A stretch of 43,410 nucleotides of DNA from RUG626 sp964553775 (lineage in GTDB: Bacteria > Bacillota > Clostridia > Oscillospirales > Oscillospiraceae): contig CAZKLU010000005.1 of assembly GCA_964553775.1 (NCBI GenBank), forward strand, positions 1 to 43,410, in the 5' to 3' direction. The first letter of the stretch is position 1; each line of letters starts with the position of its first letter. The notes beneath the pieces are model-generated. The model saw only the letters and a list, made by a program, of their open reading frames with translations. It had not been told where the DNA came from and did no database searches. Of this stretch, positions 1 through 8,322 are shown piece after piece. The translations under genes were made by a program, and so were the position numbers.

Positions 1-2
1 AT

Positions 3-2930
3 GACGTATGGAATGTCGTGGGTCAGGTCAAGACACACCTTATCGTCATTATAGCGGCTATAGTTGTTGCGTTAGTTATTATCGTAGCTGCTATGAAGAT
101 CAAGAAGCCCCTCAAGGGTCTTGTTCGCGGCGAGGCGGTTATAGCGATGATACTTGTAATTCTCATCGCCGTAAACCTCATGTGTACAGGTCCTCTTGAA
201 ACGCTTCTTACCTCCGCAATGGGCAAGCCTGTAAAGAAGATCGATACTGAGACAACGACGGAGGCAACAACGCTCGTAAACGAGATCTGCGAGGAGGGAA
301 TCACCCTTCTTGAAAATGATGACAGTATTCTGCCTCTTTCAAACAAAAAAGTAAACGTGTTTGGCTGGTCGATAACAAACCCGTGTTACGGCGGAACAGG
401 CTCGGGCGCACTTAACACGGCGTATGAAACCGTGACGGCTCTTAACGGTCTTGCCAATGCCGGAATCGAGGTCAATCAGGAGCTTATTGATTTCTATACA
501 TCCTACCACGACACGTCTCTGCCGAACGTGGGAATGTGGGCGCAGGATTGGACGCTTCCGCAGCCGTATGCCGCAGATTACAGCAGCACACTTATAGACA
601 ACGCGAAAGCCTACTCCGATACGGCTATCATATTCATCTCCCGCGTTGGCGGCGAGGGTGCTGATCTGCCGAATGATATGGCGGCGATTCTTGACGGCAC
701 ATATCAGACACAGCACGGCGGAGATACCTATTATCAGGGTACCTATGACGATACCGTGAATAACGGCAACGACTGGGACGATGGCGACCACTACCTCCAG
801 CTGAGCAACCCGGAGGAGGAAATGGTAAACTTAGTCTGCGAGAACTTTGACAATGTTATTGTTATCTATAACGGTGCTAACGCATTTGAGCTTGGCTTCA
901 TAAAGGAGCATCCCGAAATCAAGGGTGCTATATGGTGCGCCGGAACAGGTCAGTCAGGCTTTGACGCGCTGGGAGAGATTCTTGCGGGTGATGTAAACCC
1001 GTCAGGTCGTCTCGTTGATACTTATGTATATCAGCTTGAGGAGACTCCGACTTGGAACAACATGGGCAACTTCGAGTACACCAACATGGACGAGTTTGCG
1101 GAGACCAGTACCCCGACATTCGTCAACTATGTTGAGGGTATCTATGTTGGCTACAAGTTCTATGAGACAGCCGCAGATGAGGGACTTATCACATATGAGG
1201 ACGTGGTTCAGTACCCGTTCGGCTATGGACTTTCCTACACGACATTCTCCGAGGAGATGAGTGACTTCAACTTCGATGGCACTAACGTATCGTTTAATGT
1301 GACTGTCACCAATACCGGCAGTGTTGCGGGTAAGGACGTAATCGAGATATACTATAATCCTCCGTACACCAATGGCGGCATTGAGAAAGCGACAGCAAAC
1401 CTTGTCGATTTCGGCAAGACCTCAGAGCTTGCTCCGGGTGCGTCTGAGAGCTTCTCGTTCAGCATTCCTGTTGAACAGCTTGCTTCTTACGACTATCAGG
1501 GCAACGGCTGCTACGTTCTTGAAGCCGGTGATTACGAAATCTCCGTCAACAGCGATTCACACAACGTCGTTGACAGCGAGACATTCACTCTCGACTCCGA
1601 TATAATCTATAACGAGAGCAACAAGCGCGACAGCGATCAGGTTGCGGCTGTCAACCAGTTCGATTGGGCTGCTGACAACGGATTTACCTATCTGTCACGC
1701 GCTGACGGCTTCGCAAACTACGATGAAGCTACTGCGGCTCCGACAAACTATGAGATGCTTGCGGACAGCAAAGCGACATTCGTCAATATTACAAACTATC
1801 TCACAGCGGAAAAGACAGCCGAGGACGAGGCAAAAATGTTCCCGAACGGTGCTGACGCTATAACAACCGGCGCGAGCAATGGTGTGAACCTTGTTGACCT
1901 CAGAGGTCTTGACTATAACGACGCCAAGTGGGATGAGCTTCTTGACCAGCTCACCATTGAGGAAATGACACAGCTTATAGCTCTCGGCGGCTATCAGACT
2001 TTGGCTATTGATTCAATCGGAAAGTACCGCACAAATGACTGCGATGGTCCTGCGAGTATCAACAACAACTTCACCGGACAAGGCTCCGTTGGTTTCCCCG
2101 CTGCCGTTATGATTGCGGCTACATGGAACGATGAGATGGCTCTCAAGTTCGGCGAGAGCATCGGTAAGATGGCTGACGAGATGGAGACTTCCGGCTGGTA
2201 TGCTCCGGCTATGAATATCCACCGCACAGCGTTCGCGGGTCGTAACTTCGAGTACTACTCCGAGGATGGCGTTCTCTCCGGCTCCATGGCGGCAAACGCA
2301 ACTATCGGTGCTGAGGAGTATGGCGTATACGCTTATATCAAGCACTTCGCTCTCAACGACCAGGAGGACAACCGCTGCGCTATGCTCTGCACATGGTGCA
2401 ACGAGCAGGCTATGCGTGAAATCTATCTGAAGCCGTTCGAGATTGCCGTTAAGGAAGGCGGAGCAAAGGCTGTTATGTCCTCGTTCAACTATGTCGGCAA
2501 CCGTTGGTCAGGCGGAACCTATGAGCTTCAGACCACAGTTCTCCGTGACGAGTGGGGCTTCGTGGGTATGGTTCTCACCGACTACTTCGGAGTATACGGC
2601 TACATGAGCGCGGATCAGGCTATACGCAACGGCACTGACTTCTGCCTTGTAAACTACGCAACCCAGACGAGCAGAGTTCAGTTCAACTCGACAAATGAGG
2701 CTCAGGCTGCAATGCGTCAGTCCACAAAGAATATATTGTACGTTGTTGTCAACTCCCGTCAGTACAGTGATGCGGCTATTGAGTACGCTCAGGAGCCGAA
2801 CCGCTGGGAGACTATTCTGAAAGTCGTTGACGTTGTGGTTGGTTTACTGCTTGTAGTTTGGGAAGTTCTGCTTATCAAGGGCTATCTCAAGAAATCAAAG
2901 AATCCCGCGCCGGAAAGCGCAAAGAAGTAA
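3..2930 (+). CDS. Membrane-anchored GH3 beta-glycosidase with reversed domain order (5' end probably outside window)
   Basis: Glycoside hydrolase family 3 enzyme, probably a beta-glucosidase or beta-xylosidase. The first in-window start is GTG at 18, but it has no ribosome site and the frame stays open to the window edge, so the gene is probably 5'-partial. Numbering from that GTG (970 aa): two hydrophobic helices at about 7-26 and 38-56, then the GH3 C-terminal-type domain from about 93 (EGITLLEND), a FnIII-like domain to about 525 (after FGYGLSYTTF), and only then the TIM-barrel GH3 N-domain (about 635-900) with GRNFEY, KHFALND and nucleophile Asp855 in LTDYFG. A last helix lies at about 934-954. 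The canonical order is barrel first. Reversed order is known for some rumen GH3 glucosidases (Ruminococcus albus, Butyrivibrio). The catalytic part should face outside, but topology is inferred. Confidence 0.9.
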   Translation, partial: DVWNVVGQVKTHLIVIIAAIVVALVIIVAAMKIKKPLKGLVRGEAVIAMILVILIAVNLMCTGPLETLLTSAMGKPVKKIDTETTTEATTLVNEICEEGITLLENDDSILPLSNKKVNVFGWSITNPCYGGTGSGALNTAYETVTALNGLANAGIEVNQELIDFYTSYHDTSLPNVGMWAQDWTLPQPYAADYSSTLIDNAKAYSDTAIIFISRVGGEGADLPNDMAAILDGTYQTQHGGDTYYQGTYDDTVNNGNDWDDGDHYLQLSNPEEEMVNLVCENFDNVIVIYNGANAFELGFIKEHPEIKGAIWCAGTGQSGFDALGEILAGDVNPSGRLVDTYVYQLEETPTWNNMGNFEYTNMDEFAETSTPTFVNYVEGIYVGYKFYETAADEGLITYEDVVQYPFGYGLSYTTFSEEMSDFNFDGTNVSFNVTVTNTGSVAGKDVIEIYYNPPYTNGGIEKATANLVDFGKTSELAPGASESFSFSIPVEQLASYDYQGNGCYVLEAGDYEISVNSDSHNVVDSETFTLDSDIIYNESNKRDSDQVAAVNQFDWAADNGFTYLSRADGFANYDEATAAPTNYEMLADSKATFVNITNYLTAEKTAEDEAKMFPNGADAITTGASNGVNLVDLRGLDYNDAKWDELLDQLTIEEMTQLIALGGYQTLAIDSIGKYRTNDCDGPASINNNFTGQGSVGFPAAVMIAATWNDEMALKFGESIGKMADEMETSGWYAPAMNIHRTAFAGRNFEYYSEDGVLSGSMAANATIGAEEYGVYAYIKHFALNDQEDNRCAMLCTWCNEQAMREIYLKPFEIAVKEGGAKAVMSSFNYVGNRWSGGTYELQTTVLRDEWGFVGMVLTDYFGVYGYMSADQAIRNGTDFCLVNYATQTSRVQFNSTNEAQAAMRQSTKNILYVVVNSRQYSDAAIEYAQEPNRWETILKVVDVVVGLLLVVWEVLLIKGYLKKSKNPAPESAKK

Positions 2931-2991
2931 TTCGGGTTCTTAAACAAACGGTACGCGAATCAGTCTGAAGAGATTTGCGTGAAATAAACGG

Positions 2992-3027
2992 ACAGCCGCC
3001 GTATGGTACTAATCCTATGGCGGCTGT
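2992..3027 (+). terminator. Hairpin after first GH3 gene, possible terminator
   Basis: ACAGCCGCC (2992-3000) is perfectly complementary to GGCGGCTGT (3019-3027), 61 bases past the stop codon. There is no T-run after it, so intrinsic termination would be weak. It could instead be a 3'-end stabilising structure. Confidence 0.4.
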
Positions 3028-3167
3028 TGCCAAAGGAGTCGCGTTGACATTGCGAAAATAAGTTGTTAACAGTCTGTGTTTTTGTGAAAAAACGGATTAT
3101 TGGCATTTTCCGGTTGACGCGAATCCGTGAATACTGACGGGAAATTTCGTTATGCGGGACAAATCTA

Positions 3168-3194
3168 TTGACAATGCTTAAACCGCTATATAGT
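3168..3194 (+). promoter_or_regulatory. Candidate SigA promoter for the second GH3 gene
   Basis: A perfect -35 hexamer TTGACA (3168-3173) is followed by TATAGT (3189-3194). The spacer is only 15 bases, which is short, so the assignment is tentative. Confidence 0.4.
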
Positions 3195-3479
3195 GAAAAA
3201 AGGAATATGGGGAAGAACTTAGAGCCTATCCCTAAATTAACAGTGTGCCGATTGCAATACCAAATTTTGCACCGGACGATGATGATTTGACAAGGCTGCC
3301 TTGACGTATGGTGGGTAAAATCAGCAAAGTACGGACAAAATTTACAAACAACCGGTGTGCCGGTAATTCTGGGGGTATGCTCCTGATATATAGCAGCTTT
3401 AGTTATTAAACTGAAGTGAGTATTTAGCCTGACGGCGGCGGCTTTCCGGCGTTGGGCGAAAATTAAAGGAGATATGAGT

Positions 3480-5906
3480 ATGAAGCATTCAGACATTATC
3501 AGTAAGATGACGCTGGAGGAAAAATGCTATATGTTCTCCGGCAAGGACTTCTGGCAGGCGAGAAGCGTAAATCGTGTCGGAATACCGAACATGACTATGT
3601 CAGATGGTCCTCACGGTATACGCAAACAGGAGGGTGCCGGCGACCAGCTTGGTCTTAACGGCTCGGTTCCTGCCACCTGCTTCCCCACAGCGGCGACAAT
3701 GGCAAACTCATGGGATCCCGCTCTTGGCGAGGAAATGGCTAAATGTCTCGGCGAGGAAGCAGCTATACAGGACGTTTGCGTCCTTTTGGGTCCCGGTCTT
3801 AACATCAAGCGTTCACCGCTCTGCGGCAGAAACTTTGAGTACTTCTCTGAGGATCCGTATCTTGCGGGAAAGATGGCGGCAAGTTATGTTCGCGGAATAC
3901 AGTCCTACGGTGTGTCAGCGTGTCCGAAACACTTCGCCGCGAATAACACGGAGCTTCGCCGTATGGCATCCAACTCTGTTATAGACGAGAGAACACTGAG
4001 AGAGATTTATCTGACCGGTTTCGAGATTGCCATCAGAGAGGGCAAGGCAAGAAGTATCATGTCGTCCTATAACCAGATTAACGGCACCTACGCGAACGAG
4101 AACGCGCACCTCCTTCAGGAAATTCTGCGCGACGAGTGGGGCTTCGATGGTTATGTTGTGTCCGACTGGGGTGCTTCAAATGACCATGTTGAGGGCGTGA
4201 GAGCGGGTTCTCATATGGAAATGCCGACTACGGGCGGCGACTCCGATGAGGAGCTTATCAAGGCAGTAAAAGACGGGAGAATTTCTGAGGAAATTATCGA
4301 CCAGAGACTTGATGAGCTTATTGACGTTATTCTGCCGACAAGAGCCGCCTGCGATAAGATGAAGGGCAAAAAGTTCGATGTCGAGGCGCACCACAGGATG
4401 GCTATGAAGGCAAGTGAGCAGTCGATAGTGCTTCTCAAGAATGAGGACAATATATTGCCGCTCAAAAAAGGTTCCAAGGTTGCCGTAATCGGTGAGTTCG
4501 CGCAGAAGGCAAGGTATCAGGGTGCGGGTTCATCTGTTGTCAATCCAACAAAGCTTGACCACACGATGGATGTTATAAAGAATTTTGACTTGAATGTTGT
4601 CGGTTTTGAGCCTGGTTTCCCGCGCCATGGCAATACGGATCAGGGAATGATAGACAAGGCTGTCGAGCTTGCGAAAAAGGCTGACTATGTGCTTTTGTAT
4701 CTCGGTCTTGACGAGATTGCTGAATCTGAGGGTCTTGACAGACAGCACATGAAGCTCCCACAGTGCCAGATTGATTTGCTTGACGCTGTTTCAAAGGCGA
4801 ATAAGAATGTCATAATCGCGTTCTCGGCAGGTTCCGCTGTCGAAATGCCATGGCTCGACAAATGTAAGGCATTGGTAGATGGGTATCTTTGCGGTCAGGC
4901 GGGCGCGTCGGCAATGCTCAAGGTTATTCTCGGCGAGGTGAACCCGTCCGGCAAACTCTCAGAGACGTACCCAATTAAGTATGAGGACTGCTCTTCCGCG
5001 CCGTATTTCCCCGCAAAGGAGAGAACGGTTGAGTATCGTGAGGGTCTTTACGTCGGCTACCGCTACTATGAGACGGCTAAAATTGATGTGCTGTTCCCGT
5101 TTGGCTATGGGCTTTCGTACACGACTTTTGAGTACAGCGATATTAAGGTAGATGACAAGGGCGCAACATTCACGCTCAAGAATACCGGAAAGGTAGCGGG
5201 TGCTGAGGTCGCGCAGCTCTATGTTTCGGCACAGTGCCACGGCGTTTACCGTCCCGTCAAGGAGTTGAAAGGCTTTGCGAAGGTGTATCTCGAACCGGGT
5301 GAGAGCAAGACGGTGACTATTAAATTTGATGATAAGACGTTCAGATATTTCAATGTCAAGACAAATTCGTGGGAAATCGAGCAGGGTGAGTACGCGATTC
5401 TGATTGGCGCATCGGTTAAGGACATAAAGCTCAAAGCATCGCTGAATGTAAAGGGTACAGACGCACCGTTGCCATACGATATGACAAAGCTCCCAAGCTA
5501 CGCTGACGGCACTATAAAGAGTGTGTCAGATGGGGAATTTACAGAGCTTCTCGGTCATCCGATTCCTGACGGGCATTGGAGCGGAACACTTGAGATGAAT
5601 GACGCGATCTGCCAGCTTTACTACGCGAAGAGTCTCAAGGCGAGACTTGTGTACAAGATTCTCACTTCTATGCTCAATAAGAGCATTGAGAAGGGCGAAC
5701 CTGACCTTAATATAACATTTATCTACAACATGCCGTTCAGGGCAATAGGTAAAATGGCGGGCGGAATGTGTTCGCAGGATATGTGCGAGGGCATTTTGAT
5801 GATAGTGAACGGTCATGCCATAGCGTTCTTCAAGGGGCTTGGCAAGATTATCGGCGGATTCTTCCGTCAGAGAAAGATTCAGAAAAAAGCAAATAGCATG
5901 AATTGA
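3480..5906 (+). CDS. GH3 beta-glucosidase, canonical domain order
   Basis: Glycoside hydrolase family 3, 808 aa, no signal peptide, so probably a cytoplasmic enzyme cleaving imported oligosaccharides. Order: TIM-barrel domain (GRNFEYFSEDP; KHFAANN; nucleophile Asp229 in VVSDWG), alpha/beta domain starting near EQSIVLLKNEDNILPL, FnIII-like domain after FGYGLSYTTF, and a C-terminal extension of about 130 residues (NDAICQLYYAKS, FIYNMPFRAI, IIGGFFR) that I associate with clostridial GH3 proteins and whose role I do not know. An earlier ATG at 3474 lies only 2 bases from AAAGGAG (3465-3471). The ATG at 3480 has 8-base spacing and is preferred. A GtrA-like gene follows after 13 bases, so the two are probably co-transcribed. 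Exact sugar specificity cannot be read from the sequence. Confidence 0.93.
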   Translation: MKHSDIISKMTLEEKCYMFSGKDFWQARSVNRVGIPNMTMSDGPHGIRKQEGAGDQLGLNGSVPATCFPTAATMANSWDPALGEEMAKCLGEEAAIQDVCVLLGPGLNIKRSPLCGRNFEYFSEDPYLAGKMAASYVRGIQSYGVSACPKHFAANNTELRRMASNSVIDERTLREIYLTGFEIAIREGKARSIMSSYNQINGTYANENAHLLQEILRDEWGFDGYVVSDWGASNDHVEGVRAGSHMEMPTTGGDSDEELIKAVKDGRISEEIIDQRLDELIDVILPTRAACDKMKGKKFDVEAHHRMAMKASEQSIVLLKNEDNILPLKKGSKVAVIGEFAQKARYQGAGSSVVNPTKLDHTMDVIKNFDLNVVGFEPGFPRHGNTDQGMIDKAVELAKKADYVLLYLGLDEIAESEGLDRQHMKLPQCQIDLLDAVSKANKNVIIAFSAGSAVEMPWLDKCKALVDGYLCGQAGASAMLKVILGEVNPSGKLSETYPIKYEDCSSAPYFPAKERTVEYREGLYVGYRYYETAKIDVLFPFGYGLSYTTFEYSDIKVDDKGATFTLKNTGKVAGAEVAQLYVSAQCHGVYRPVKELKGFAKVYLEPGESKTVTIKFDDKTFRYFNVKTNSWEIEQGEYAILIGASVKDIKLKASLNVKGTDAPLPYDMTKLPSYADGTIKSVSDGEFTELLGHPIPDGHWSGTLEMNDAICQLYYAKSLKARLVYKILTSMLNKSIEKGEPDLNITFIYNMPFRAIGKMAGGMCSQDMCEGILMIVNGHAIAFFKGLGKIIGGFFRQRKIQKKANSMN

Positions 5907-5919
5907 GGAGGCGCACACT

Positions 5920-6513
5920 ATGGAGGGAATTAAGAAGTGGATGAACAATTTCGCCGAGAAGCACCCGAAAGCGGCGGAATGGATTCGCAAAGGCGGGCTG
6001 TTCATCATATTCAGTTACGTTGTTACATTTATAAAAATGCTCTTGTTGATGTTCCTGCCGAGTTTTTTCAAAAATGTTGTAGGAGTAGGAGAGTATGAGT
6101 GGTTGTGGCCCGGCATTAAATTAACATTGTTCAATGTAGACTTTACTCTTGCTATTATAGGAAATGATATTGCGTCAGGTGGTTTCGCGTACACATTAGC
6201 AAACCTCACAACCATAGTAATCGGCGAGTGCATCAATTTCCCGCTTCAAAGAAATGTGACATTCAGAAGTCATGGAAATCTTGTTCCGCAGATTTTGTGT
6301 CACGGTATCGCAACAATAGCAGTGTTTCTTGTAATGAATCTCTTTACCTGTGTTTGGAATCCTATTTGTTTGGCACTTCTACCGGAAGCTATCAGAAATC
6401 TCGTTCAGAGCATTGTCACAACAGTAGTCACCGGCGGCGTCGCTATGGTTATTATATTTGCTGTTGACAACAAAATATTCGCTGACGGAAACAAAGAGGA
6501 AGCAAAGGCTTAA
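5920..6513 (+). CDS. GtrA-like membrane protein
   Basis: A 197-aa integral membrane protein with four predicted helices and a soluble N-terminal tail. The NFPLQRNVTFRSHGN segment is the conserved loop of the GtrA/DPMS family (pfam GtrA). Members are implicated in moving or flipping lipid-linked sugars, or act as partners of glycosyltransferases. No glycosyltransferase is adjacent here. Instead it lies 13 bases after a GH3 gene, a pairing that suggests a role in glycan or glycoconjugate turnover (inference). A strong GAGGAGG ribosome site precedes the ATG. The family call is firm, the function is not. Confidence 0.85.
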   Translation: MEGIKKWMNNFAEKHPKAAEWIRKGGLFIIFSYVVTFIKMLLLMFLPSFFKNVVGVGEYEWLWPGIKLTLFNVDFTLAIIGNDIASGGFAYTLANLTTIVIGECINFPLQRNVTFRSHGNLVPQILCHGIATIAVFLVMNLFTCVWNPICLALLPEAIRNLVQSIVTTVVTGGVAMVIIFAVDNKIFADGNKEEAKA

Positions 6514-6629
6514 CGGAGTAATCCAATGGAATGACGGCTCACGCGCTTTTCAATGACGCGCAAGACTGCGGGGTGGAGGATGTGACATCAAGCCGTTCTC
6601 CAAACTGCTGAGTATACTGTAACTATTAT

Positions 6630-6657
6630 GAGCCGTCGGCTGTCTTACCGGCGGCTC
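6630..6657 (+). other. Hairpin before the ROK kinase gene
   Basis: GAGCCGTCGG (6630-6639) pairs with CCGGCGGCTC (6648-6657) with one G-T wobble and an 8-base loop. It ends just upstream of the ROK gene's AGGAGGT ribosome site and has no T-run. It may be a weak terminator after the GtrA gene or a leader structure. Confidence 0.4.
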
Positions 6658-6677
6658 TGAATTTAGGAGGTGTTCCT

Positions 6678-7622
6678 TTGAAACAATACGCATTTGGAAT
6701 AGACATAGGCGGCACCGCTATCAAGCTCGGTTTCTTCCGGACAGATGGTACGCTTATCGAAAAAACACAAATTGACACTCGAACCGAGAATAACGGCGAA
6801 TATGTTTTGCCTGACGCTCTCAAGGCGGCGTTTGAGATGGCGCAGAAGAATGGTATCGGCTGGGAGGATATTGAGGGAATCGGCATGGGTGTACCCGGAC
6901 CCGTTGACAAGAACGGAACGGTATTCGGCTGCGTCAACTTGGGGTGGAACGTGTTCAACGTCCCGGGACGACTCCGCGAGATTGAGCCGAACGTTGATAA
7001 TGTAGCTGTGGCAAATGATGTGAACGCGGCAACACTTGGCGAAATATGGAAGGGCGCGGCAAAGGGCTATCACAGCGCGTTCATGCTGACGCTCGGAACA
7101 GGTATTGGCGCGGGGCTTGTTGTGAACGACAATATTGTCATGGGCAAACGCGGCGGAGCGGGGGAGCTTGGCCATTTTCGCGTGAACTGGAACGAAACGG
7201 AGCAGTGTGCCTGTGGCGGCTATGGATGCCTTGAGCAGTACTGTTCCGCAAGAGGACTTCTGAGGTGCGCGAAAATTGCTCTTGAAGCGGAGCCTGATAC
7301 GAAAACAGTACTGAGAGACTTCGAGGAGTTTACCGCTAAAGATGTGTGCGATGCCGCAAGAGACGGCGATGAGCTTGCTAACCGTCTGCTTGATGATTTC
7401 GGTGACAGACTTGGTTGGGCATTGACGGCGGCTGCCTCAACTGCGGATCCGGCTGTTTTCGTGATAGGCGGCGGTCTTTCACACGCCGGTTCGGTTGTCC
7501 TTGACAGAATAGTTGACGCTTACAGAAAATACGCTTTCCATGTTATCCGCAATACGCCGTTTGTGCTTGCAAAGCTCGGAAACGATGCCGGAATATATGG
7601 CTGCGTGAGAATGTTGCTGTAG
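6678..7622 (+). CDS. ROK family sugar kinase (glucokinase-like)
   Basis: Cytoplasmic ATP-dependent sugar kinase of the ROK family, 314 aa, likely phosphorylating glucose or a related hexose released by the upstream GH3 enzymes (substrate inferred). It shows the ATP phosphate-binding motif DIGGTAIKLG near the start, GMGVPGPVD, the GTGIGAGLV loop, GELGH, and the ROK zinc site CACGGYGCLEQ. There is no N-terminal helix-turn-helix, so it is an enzyme and not a NagC-type repressor. The start is TTG at 6678, set by the ribosome site AGGAGGT. The 164-base gap from the GtrA gene makes shared transcription possible but not certain. Confidence 0.92.
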   Translation: MKQYAFGIDIGGTAIKLGFFRTDGTLIEKTQIDTRTENNGEYVLPDALKAAFEMAQKNGIGWEDIEGIGMGVPGPVDKNGTVFGCVNLGWNVFNVPGRLREIEPNVDNVAVANDVNAATLGEIWKGAAKGYHSAFMLTLGTGIGAGLVVNDNIVMGKRGGAGELGHFRVNWNETEQCACGGYGCLEQYCSARGLLRCAKIALEAEPDTKTVLRDFEEFTAKDVCDAARDGDELANRLLDDFGDRLGWALTAAASTADPAVFVIGGGLSHAGSVVLDRIVDAYRKYAFHVIRNTPFVLAKLGNDAGIYGCVRMLL

Positions 7623-7831
7623 AAGTGACAATATAAAAGAATCTGCGCTCTGAAAACAGTTGAAAATGCCGCCGGAATACATCATGCAAAGCTCAGGCGA
7701 ACAGGTATTTCGGAATCAGTTACATAGCGACTTTCACGTCATAGTATCGGCGGCGGGTGAGTTGTGTTTATTGCGAAATTTTTCAGCCGACGGATTTACC
7801 AAAATTCTTTTAGATATTTAACAAAAACCCC

Positions 7832-7860
7832 TTGATTCTTTCAGAGAAAAATGTTAAACT
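7832..7860 (+). promoter_or_regulatory. SigA-type promoter, extended -10
   Basis: TTGATT (7832-7837), 17-base spacer, TAAACT (7855-7860) with an upstream TGT (extended -10). It lies 34 bases before the start of the P-loop gene and should drive that gene and the repressor-nitroreductase fusion. Confidence 0.65.
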
Positions 7861-7893
7861 AATAATACATTATGCTGAAAGGAGCGGGTTATT

Positions 7894-8304
7894 ATGGTTA
7901 GAGTAATTATGGGGCTTAAAGGCTCAGGTAAGACTAAGAAGCTTATCGACCTTATTCGCACAGCCTCAGAGGAAGAGCATGGTGATGTTGTTTGCATTGA
8001 AAAGGACGCTGTTCTCACATATGACATCCCATACAGCGTAAGGCTTGTTAATTTTTCACAGTACAAAAAGCGCGATTACACGTTTTTGAAGGGCTTCATT
8101 TGCGGACTTCATTCGGGTAATTACGATATTACACATATTTTTATTGACAGCTTGTTCAAACTCACGGCGAGCGAATCAATCAATGAGGCTGAAGAGTTTC
8201 TTGAGTGGTGCGAGAGCTTCAGTATCCGTGAAAATGTTAAATTCACCATGACAATAAGTGCCGATGAGACACTTGCTACACCTGGTATACGCAAATATAT
8301 GTGA
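7894..8304 (+). CDS. Small P-loop NTPase of unknown function
   Basis: A 136-aa protein with a clear Walker A motif GLKGSGKT (residues 7-14) at the very N-terminus and a probable Walker B strand HIFIDS near residue 88. It is too short for PilT, thymidine kinase or RecA-like enzymes, and I do not recognise the family. The start has ribosome site AAAGGAG 9 bases upstream, and the promoter lies just before it. It is followed after 18 bases by the DtxR/MntR-nitroreductase fusion, so the two are likely co-expressed. The real coding status is supported by promoter, ribosome site and motif placement. Biochemical role is unknown. Confidence 0.75.
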   Translation: MVRVIMGLKGSGKTKKLIDLIRTASEEEHGDVVCIEKDAVLTYDIPYSVRLVNFSQYKKRDYTFLKGFICGLHSGNYDITHIFIDSLFKLTASESINEAEEFLEWCESFSIRENVKFTMTISADETLATPGIRKYM

Positions 8305-8322
8305 ACTGAAACGGAGCATGGT

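Larger units (their letters stand above)
2931..3479. other. Intergenic region between the two GH3 genes
   Basis: This 549-base stretch has no convincing gene. It holds a GC-rich hairpin just after the first GH3 stop, one reasonable promoter candidate around 3168-3194 and, if that promoter is used, a 5' untranslated leader of nearly 280 bases for the second GH3 gene. A weaker TTGACA (3044-3049) is followed 17 bases later by a poor TAACAG. I recognised no riboswitch class in the leader. Confidence 0.5.

Noticed and set aside
3207..3290. 27-codon frame in the leader of the second GH3 gene, a possible leader peptide
   Set aside because: AGGA lies only 2 bases from its ATG and there is no regulatory codon run or attenuator hairpin after it.
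2960..3496. 178-residue minus-strand frame in the GH3 intergenic region
   Set aside because: No ribosome site, no recognisable motif, biased towards Arg/Ile/Ser as expected for a chance frame, and it runs into the start of the second GH3 gene.
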